From: Meconema thalassinum
Lineage: Eukaryota > Arthropoda > Insecta > Orthoptera > Tettigoniidae
Direction of reading: 5' to 3'
Assembly: GCA_946902985.2 (NCBI GenBank)
Contig: OX336389.2
Coordinates: 793,910,979 to 793,974,978 of the forward strand
Length of the DNA stretch: 64,000 nt
Made by a program: the position numbers and the translations under genes. Position 1 is the first letter of the stretch. Every line of letters begins with the position of its first letter. This document shows, piece by piece, positions 57,301 through 64,000 of this stretch. The notes below the pieces were generated by a model. The model was not told the origin of the DNA, searched no databases, and was given only the letters and a program-made list of their open reading frames with translations.

Positions 57301-59719
57301 TTCAACTTGTAGAGTAGTTTGTTCGAACGTCCTTCTGTTTCGAAGTCGTGGTTGATAAGAGTCTCGCTTCCTCTTCTCTTTCCCCCGCGTCTAATTTCCA
57401 AAACCGCGTCCTTTCTCAATCCATGGCTCTGATTGGTTGCTTATAATAATTGATCAAACTCTTCATTAATTACTTAAATACTCGGCTGCAATTGTAGTCA
57501 ATCGTTCTTAAATATCATTCAACACTCTTCATGATGGTTTAATATAATAACTTTGTCCTAGTAATTATATATGTTAATTACTCTATTAGTGTTAATTTTA
57601 ATAAGGCGGCTTCTCATTGGTTCCAGTCGCGTGTCGAACTCGCGCCTCTTCCCCTACTCCTCCTACTAGCCACACGCTTGGCTTCTTTATCTGAGATCTT
57701 ACTCGGGAGTCTTCGTTGCTGCTCGGGCTCTTTGTCGTCTCGACGAAGCAAGTTCCAAGTCCCCTATCGACTACTAATCTGCTATTGGCTGGCCGAATTA
57801 ACTCAGTTAATTCCTTCGCTCAACAAACCTGTTTTGTGTTATCTCGCAGCATCGATAAATATTAACATGGGCCAATTTAGAAAACTATCCACTAGATGTA
57901 TGATTTTCTGTCTCGTCTCTCCAAACGAGTACAGTACGGAGTGCTGCAAGAAAATTGGCCTGACCAGTACTGTTTTGGAAATATAAAAAATAAACCAGTT
58001 TGTTTCATTTGTAATGAATCTCTCTCCGTTATGAAAGTGTACAATTTATAGTGGCATTATGACGCCAAGCACGCCTCCAAGATGGACTCAATCCAAGGAC
58101 AACTTCTCAAAGATAAGGTACGTGATTAAAAGAAAAAAAATAGAAAATCAACAATCCTCGTTTACTTGGCAAAACGCTGAAATTGAATTAAGTGTTAAAG
58201 TTAGCTACATCATTTCTGAACAAATTGCTAAGAAATCAAAGCCATTTACGGATGGTGAGTTTGTAAAGCAGTGCATGGAATCGGCAGCTGAAATTCTATG
58301 CCCGAAACAAAAGCATTTGTTTTCAAAGGCTAGCTATATATATATATATATATATCGTATGACAAAAGATCAGCTTATCTAGAGTTACTGTGGCCAGAAG
58401 AATCAAAGAATTAGCTCAGGATATTTAAAACGCACTAAAAGACCATGCTTCAAAGTTTGCTTTTTATTGAATGGTGCTTGATGAGAGCACTGATATTACA
58501 GAGACAGCTCAGTTAGCTATTTTTATCAAAGGAATCGACCAACACTTTTCCATTACCGAAGAAATGCCCGCTCTCTTTCCAATGCAAGGCACAACTAAAG
58601 GAAGTGTTATTTACTAGTCGTTGACTTCAACTATAAATCGACTTGGACTAAAGCTGAACAATCTGTCCAGTGTTGTTACTGATGGTGCCCCAGCAATGTC
58701 AGGAAAACATGAAGGTGCTGTGGCGCTGATCAGAAAAGACGCGAGTGAAAATGGAAAATTTATGCAATATCATTGCATTATCCACCAAGAAAGTGTGTGT
58801 GCAAAAAGTGCCAGATTCAAGGATGTGATCAAAGATATGACTAAAATAGTGAATTTTATTAGATCACAAGGATTGAACCATAGGAAATTGCAGACTTTCC
58901 TTAGACAGATGGATGCAGAATATGGTGATGTAGTATATTACACAGAGGTTAGCTGGCTCTGTCGGCGAAAGTCTCTTAAAGGGTTTTTGATCTGAAAGAA
59001 GAAATCTGTACATTCATGGAAAGTAAAGGTAAGACAGTTCACCAGTTCAACGACCCCAATTGGATGGCTGATTTTGGGTACCTTGCGGATATTTCAATGC
59101 ATCTCAACGATTTGAATATTCGACTGCAAGGTTAGAACATCATGATTCATAACCATTTTGATCAAGTTGAGGCATGTGAGGAAACACTTTGTTTGTGGGA
59201 GAGCGAACTACTAAAGGGCGACTTCACACACTTTCCAACACTGTCGCAATGTGAAGTTCAAAACAAAGGAAAATACAGTGAAGCACTCACCAATCTACGA
59301 TCTGATTTAAGTAACAGGTTTGAAGATTTCAAGTTAGATAAAAAGATGATGAAGCTATTTGTGCTCCATTTGGTATGAATGTGGAAGACTATCCCGGAAA
59401 CATACAAATGGAACTTATTGAGTTTCAGTTAGAGATTTACAGGAGAAGTTTAACATTTTGGACTTAGGAGTTTTACTTATTGTATGTCGAAAAAGATCAA
59501 TTTCCAGCAATCAGATATCATGCTCTGTCGACAGCATTCCTTTTTGGCAGCACTTACGTCTGTGAGCAGCTATTTTCCAAAATGAAGAATATGAAGTCAA
59601 AATTGAGGAATCGTGTTTCTAACACTCATTTAGAGAACTCTCTTCGAATTGCTTCATCCAACATAACGGCCAATGTAGACAGACTAGTGAAAGAGAAACA
59701 TTGTCAGATTTCTCATTGA
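54356..59719 (+). pseudogene. hAT transposase pseudogene (GTF2IRD2/FAM200-like group)
   Basis: The first 14 codons (54356-54397) precede the solo LTR. Coding resumes at 57938 in the matching frame with the BED-like finger (CFICNESL, then H and H after a TAG). Later pieces, in several frames: FTWQNAEIELSVKVSYIISE, LDESTDITETAQLAIF (first core Asp), VVTDGAPAMSGKHEGAV (second), YHCIIHQESVC, LADISMHLNDLNIRLQG and the dimerisation end VCEQLFSKMKNMKSKLRNRV. At least five stops and several frame changes, plus a (TA)n expansion near 58336, show long decay. It belongs to a different hAT group from the element at 8756-11442. Confidence 0.85.
54398..57933. mobile_element. 3536-bp solo LTR inserted in the hAT transposase
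   Basis: It starts TGTACCC and ends GAGTACA (TGTAC/GTACA inverted ends) and is flanked by GTAC at 54394-54397 and 57934-57937. Discounting the insert and one GTAC leaves the transposase frame continuous across the site. There are no coding domains and no internal long repeat, so a solo LTR is the simplest reading. The length is exceptional. Its ends differ from the LTRs of the Ty3 element at 27844-41243, so the parent family is unknown. Open frames within (54707-55003, 56430-56983) show nothing recognisable. Confidence 0.82.
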
Positions 59720-59989
59720 ACCAAAAAAATACCATTTTGATATTTTTAATTTAATTTTGTGTTTTGTAACTTATTTTAATATTGATTAAACTGTAATTTT
59801 CAATCTAAATAAAAACTTATTTTTAGAAATGATGTGTGTTTCTTCCAAGTTGAAATACAATATATATTTAGATATACAGGGTGTAATTGATATAATTGAC
59901 GTCCGTTACACTGGTGGTAGAAGATGGTATTCTAAGCAAATCTTTTCATGAAATTTAGTCGTATCTTAATTAGTGTAGATGGAATTAAA

Positions 59990-61145
59990 TCACAACAAGA
60001 TGTTTAGTAAAGAACATGGGTATAGTTATATCTCTTTATCCTTTTCAAGGAGTATAATTGAATGTTGGTCGTAGTAGCTTGTTGAAATACAACGTGTTAT
60101 ACGGATATTAAACATGAATATGAGGTGCCCTTTGCTAGTGCTGCCTCTGTACAAAATTTCATTCAATTCGGTTTCACCGTGTTTGAATTGATATGGTGAA
60201 TCGATTTGCACACATACATGGCCGCTATATGCAAACTATTGGGTTGATGACCTTGTCGTTCAGTCACAAGATGCTTACCACACAGAGGTATGTTATTGCA
60301 AAATTTAGTAGAGATCAGATGATTAGGTTGGTCGTAATTTGATTTAAGCTTTTAACATTTGGGTGGCCGCCATTACGTTTCTGTCAAGACAGGGGCGATA
60401 TAAAACATGACACTTAGGTGCCCTTTGCTAGTGCTACATCTGAACCAAATTTCGTTCAATTCGGCTTCATCTTGTTTGAATAGATAGGGGGAATCGATTT
60501 GCACACATACATGCCCGCCATCCCCAAATTATTGGGCTAATGACCTTGTAGTTTAGCCAAATGATTCTCCATAGATAAAGGTATAATGTTGCAAAAATTT
60601 GTAGAGATCAGATGATTAGATTTGTCGTAATTTGATTTAAGCTTTCAACATTTGGGTGGCCACCATTACGTTTTCGTCAAGATGGCGGCGATGACACTGA
60701 GGTTCCCTTTGCTAGTGCAACCTCTGTACCAAATTTCGTTCAATTTGGTTTCACCGTGTTTGAATTCATAGGGGGAATCCATTTGCACACATACTGTACA
60801 TGGCCGCCATCTGAAAACAATTGGGCTGATGAACTTGGGTTTAGTCAAAAGGCGCTCGCCATATAAGTACATATTTTTGTAAAATTTTTTAGGGATCGGA
60901 TGAGTAGGTTAGTCGTAATTTGATTTAAGCTTTGAACATTTGGGTGGCCGCCATTACGTTTCCGTCAAGATGGCGGTGATATAAAAGATGACACTGGGGT
61001 GCCCTTTGCTAGTGATACCTCTGTACCAAATTTCGTTCAATTCGGTTTCACCGTGTTCGAATTGATAGGGGGGGGGGACACACACACATTCAGAGTACAC
61101 ACACTCACAGACACACAGACACACACAAACACAGATAGACACACA
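59990..61145 (-). repeat. Tandem repeat, about 290-bp unit, nearly four copies, Helitron-like motif
   Basis: Unit landmarks GTGCCCTTTGCTAGTGCTAC occur near 60124, 60417, 60702 and 60998. Each unit has ACCAAATTTCGTTCAATTCG then GTTTCACCGTGTTTGAAT, and TTTGGGTGGCCGCCATTACG. On the minus strand GGTGAAACCGAATTGAACGA, then AATTTGGTACAGAGG, mirrors the Helitron 5' motif, and a (GT)n stretch lies at the minus-strand start (61076-61145), the same architecture as 21566 and 46021. The first 120 bp match 16535-16685. Confidence 0.7.
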
Positions 61146-61561
61146 ATTTTTCGCTCTGTGTTGATCTCATAAGTCTCCTTTCATTTTTTGCGAAAGTCTA
61201 AATTAGGCTAAAAATCGTCGGTCAATGTGTTGGAAAAGGGCTTGGACTGCGTTCCCCTCATCAGCACAGGTGACTTCTCCCCGATGACTCCCCTCCAACC
61301 CTGAGGAATGTTGACAAGAGTCTGAAGTTGAGTGACCTCTTCTTGTCTGCCAATGGCAATGAAATACACAAACCGAGCCTATGAACAGCTGATTCACACC
61401 GTCATGGGGAGTGGCTACATGGCTAATGATGGCGGATCTGTTTAGGATTTTGCAAGCCTCATGCCCTATGCATAGAAAATGGAAATTCTAAAGATTTGCT
61501 AAATTAACTAAAGGAACTGTTGGTCTATCTTTGTTTGGAGACAGTGCAACAACTGTAATAA
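61146..61561. other. Stretch without a supported gene
   Basis: A slightly GC-richer block lies at 61205-61440. No domain was recognised in either strand. Confidence 0.4.
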
Positions 61562-61835
61562 AAATTTAATAATATTATTATTATAATAGACTACTATTAG
61601 TATTAATAATAGGCTTTTAGACGCACTAACTTCGTTTATGTGTTTTTGGTATGTCGAGTTGCCACACCTTTATGTACGCAGGATTTCATGTATATGCTAT
61701 GAAATCCATGGGCATGATCGTATTAGATCACATACATTTACTACATGACTGAACTTGGATCACACCCTCGGGAAAATTAGCACTCTACCACCAGAGCTAC
61801 ACATGCTGACACTTATTATTATTAGACTATTATAA
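61562..61835 (-). repeat. SINE family C, near full length
   Basis: An ATT/AAT-rich tail on the left is followed on the plus strand by TTTTAGACGCACTAACTTCG, TTACTACATGACTGAACTTG and the tRNA-like part GGATCACACCCTCGGGAAAA, then CCAGAGCTACACATGCTGAC. Read on the minus strand it is tRNA head, body, (AAT)n tail. Confidence 0.7.
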
Positions 61836-61924
61836 TTATTATTACTTTTACCATCATCTACTGTACATGTGGTGCTAATGTTGAGACAACTTGCCATTAC
61901 CGGCCAATATGCAAGTCGGAGCGT

Positions 61925-62103
61925 GATGGAGCAGCGTTCCAGCTGTTGGCCTCTCACCACGGCGGACAGGGTTTGATTACCGGTCAATGCATGTGAGATT
62001 TTAACAGTGAAATGCAATGTCCTGTGGTTTAAATTCCATATAAGAAGTAGGTCCAGTAGCTCATGATCACGATACTTACGGTCATGCAAAACTACAAGCT
62101 ACC
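61925..62103 (+). repeat. SINE family A
   Basis: The tRNA-like head (GCAGCGTTCCAGCTGTTGGC, CTCTCACCACGGCGGACAGG) is followed by CAATGCATGTGAGATTTTAA, CAATGTCCTGTGGTTTAAAT and CAAAACTACAAGCTACCTT. Same family as 13865-14045. Confidence 0.72.
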
Positions 62104-62204
62104 TTACTTCCCACCATCGGCAGCCACAAGATGATTTCCGTGGCATCCCACGAGGCCAAATTTGGGATGTCCCTTCATAAGACCATGGCTGCTTTCTTTC
62201 CTAC

Positions 62205-62525
62205 CCCCGTGGTGTAGGCATGCGCGTTTAATCGTCCACCACGATCGCAGCAAGTCCGGTGATTGGAGGTTCGAACTCAGTACCAACAGTGGCTATCCTG
62301 AGTTTGGATTTCCCCGGATTCTTTCACGCGCTTTCCAATGCACATGCCGGAATAGTATGGTACTTGGAGTCCCGGGGCACCAACCTCATTCACGACCCTA
62401 ATAACTTCAGCTACACATACTACTACAGTCGCCACAGAAACACAGTTTATGAGACAAATCCAACACTCACCCAACTACACGGGGTTGATAAATAAATGTC
62501 CCAAGCCCCTTAAATGAATTAACCA
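62205..62525 (+). repeat. SINE family D, head type 2
   Basis: The head GTGGTGTAGGCATGCGCGTT, B box GGTTCGAACTC and AACAGTGGCTATCCTGAGTT is followed by the shared tail CAGTTTATGAGACAAATCCA, then ACCCAACTACACGGGGTTGA and TTAAATGAATTAACC. Confidence 0.7.
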
Positions 62526-62671
62526 ACAACCATCAAAACAAGCTTGCAAGTCTCTTCCATCATCATTGTTACCAACAATACTTATTTACTTAATGTCGTA
62601 AACAATTGGAACACTACTTAAAAGTCAATACATTGTGTAAGGATATAAACTCTTATAATTTGTTTATCAGT

Positions 62672-62672
62672 C

Positions 62673-62707
<35 letters not shown>

Positions 62708-63285
62708 GCAATATGTTAAGCCTCCGTGGCTTAGGCGGCAGCACGCCGGCCTCTCACCGCTGGGTCCGTGGTTCAAATCCCGGGCACTCCATGTGAGATC
62801 TGTGCTGGACAAAACGGAGGCAAACAGGTTTTTCTCCGGGTACTCCGGTTTTCCCTGTCAACATTTCATTCCAGCAACACTCTCCACTGTCATTACATTT
62901 CATCTGTCATTCATTTAATCATTGCCCCAGAGGAGTGGGTCAGGCCTCGGCAGCCGGCACAGTTCATATCCTCGCCGCTAGATGGGGGCTTCATTCATTC
63001 CATTCCTGACCCGGTCGGAGACTGGAAGCAGGCTGTGGATTTTCATTTCAATAATAGCAATATGTTGTTAGACGCACTATTTATATTTTTTTCGGGGATG
63101 TCGAGATTCCGGAATGTTGTGTTCACAGAATTCCATGTACGTGCCATTACATCCATCGGCATAAGGCTGTCGTACCAAGGTATATGTTCACCTTCATTTA
63201 TTACATGACTGAGCCTAGATCGAACCCTCGAGAAGGAGAAGCACTCAACTACCTGAGCTACACAGCCTCACTTATCATTTAATTA
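62672..63285 (-). repeat. SINE family C, interrupted by a SINE B insertion
   Basis: The left part is the (AAT)n tail and AGCAATATGTT. The SINE B follows at 62718-63049, then GTTAGACGCACTATTTATAT, TTACATGACTGAGCCTAGAT, CGAACCCTCGAG and TACCTGAGCTACACAGCC complete the family C body and tRNA-like head. SINE B is therefore the younger element. Confidence 0.78.
62718..63049 (+). mobile_element. SINE family B, 332 bp, with 17-bp target duplication
   Basis: It starts AAGCCTCCGTGGCTTAGGCG and ends GGCTGTGGATTTTCATTTC. The target duplication AATAATAGCAATATGTT is at 62701-62717 and 63050-63066. It is nearly identical to the copy at 47970-48302. Confidence 0.9.
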
Positions 63286-63689
63286 TTATTATTATTGTTT
63301 TATTCAGTACATATAACACATTGCTGGTACATCACAACATAACTATACGGACTTCAGGGAGCCAAAGTGTAGTTACTGAAACAGCCACTTATAAGCTGGA
63401 AAGTCGAAATCGCTACCCACGAACTTCCAGACGATTCGGGTTGCATGAATTTAATTTTACTGCCTTGCTTTCAATTTGTACAGTTGAGTATCCAGATCGA
63501 GTTCCTTAGGGCCTTGAAGCAAGCTACTTGGGATCATGCCCGTACTTGAGACGATGATATATATCGTCTTTACCCGTTCTGCAAGGCAATTCCTTTTGAT
63601 AGGGCCGACCAACTAACTATATTTGCTTTATTGTTATTATTATTATGATTATGTACATGTGGTACCGTACTAGTATTAAATCTTGACAG

Positions 63690-63892
63690 TAGTTATCCAT
63701 GGTTTCCCACTTCTATCCCAGGCAAATGGTTCCTAACTTAAGGCCACGGCCACCTTCTTCCGAATCCTCACTTACATTACAAATACCAACATTACTACAG
63801 AAACCACAAAAAACCAGGTTATCAGACAAATTCTACCCATTTTCAACTACATGGGGCTAAATGCCCAAAATCTCCAAGCCTCTCAAACAAAA
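63690..63892 (+). repeat. SINE family D, head lost
   Basis: Body GGTTCCTAACTTAAGGCCAC and tail CCAGGTTATCAGACAAATTC, then CAACTACATGGGGCTAAATG. The 5' portion is missing. Confidence 0.65.
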
Positions 63893-63904
63893 CATCGGGT
63901 TTTC

Positions 63905-64000
63905 TACTTCCGTCTTAAATGCTAGTTCTGAACAGACTATGGGATGTCGGAATTTTGTCCCGCTGTATTCCATTAACGTGCCGGACGCCAATAACACACC
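63905..64000 (-). repeat. SINE family C fragment at the window edge
   Basis: On the plus strand ATGTCGGAATTTTGTCCCGC and CATTAACGTGCCGGACGCC match the family C body. It continues beyond the window. Confidence 0.55.

Larger units (their letters stand above)
53998..59719 (+). mobile_element. Second hAT transposon, degraded, split by a solo LTR
   Basis: The left end CAGTGATCTTCAACCCACGG, then CCCAAGGGGCGCC, is a typical hAT terminus. The transposase starts at the ATG at 54356 and is interrupted at 54398. It resumes at 57938 and runs, with many breaks, to 59719. The right terminal repeat was not found, so the 3' end is lost or diverged. Confidence 0.78.

Noticed and set aside
60026..61142. Repeated minus-strand peptides containing PYQFKHGETELNE
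   Set aside because: The peptide repeats because the DNA is a 290-bp tandem repeat; frames are short and the conserved element is a nucleotide motif.

Overview
The window reads as AT-rich insect genomic DNA that is almost entirely transposable elements and their debris. The only host coding sequence I can support is two short exons (20914-21090 and 22352-22520, + strand) of a receptor-type guanylate cyclase kinase-homology domain with clean splice sites. Large introns packed with LTR elements, tRNA-derived SINEs with (AAT)n tails, Helitron-like repeats and hAT elements suggest a large-genome insect, perhaps polyneopteran (orthopteran, cockroach or stick insect). That placement is inference from repeat style, not a species call.

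Layout. 1-5580: a decayed Ty3/gypsy element on the minus strand (integrase runs off the left edge, then RNase H, RT, protease, N/Q/R-rich Gag tail, Gag core, coiled-coil Gag N-terminus). 8756-11442: a nearly complete hAT transposon whose transposase has a single stop. 13.8-20.7 kb: SINEs, a Jockey-like LINE remnant with a tandemly repeated 3' tail, and a Tc1-like end. 20.9-22.5 kb: the guanylate cyclase exons. 23.0-26.7 kb: two minisatellite arrays, the second invaded by a SINE fragment and by two head-to-tail Helitron-like units. 27840-41247: a complete Ty3/gypsy element, minus strand, with unusually long LTRs (about 2.89 kb), 4-bp target duplication ATTC, a PBS-like site, coiled-coil Gag and a full pol; its left LTR carries a nested 864-bp solo LTR. 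41.9-44.6 kb: LINE pieces and a Tc1-like relic. 44.6-49.4 kb: SINEs, Helitron-like repeats and a LINE 3' end. 50.35-51.67 kb: a 44-bp minisatellite with a 308-bp higher-order period. 52.3 kb: a palindrome built from a 90-bp repeat. 53998-59719: a degraded second hAT element split by a 3536-bp solo LTR. 60.1-61.1 kb: a roughly 290-bp tandem repeat. 61.5-64.0 kb: nested SINEs.

The strongest structural results are nesting events that the sequence itself proves: an empty site in the sister LTR (29851-30714), a split hAT transposase whose reading frame is continuous across the solo LTR (54398-57933), a 106-bp insertion that accounts for a Gag frame change (4996-5101), and SINE insertions with perfect 15- and 17-bp target duplications. 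No prokaryotic defence system, CRISPR array, rRNA or functional tRNA gene was found. The least ordinary protein feature is a pair of divergent Ty3 elements with long internally repeated coiled-coil Gag N-termini and no CCHC zinc knuckle.
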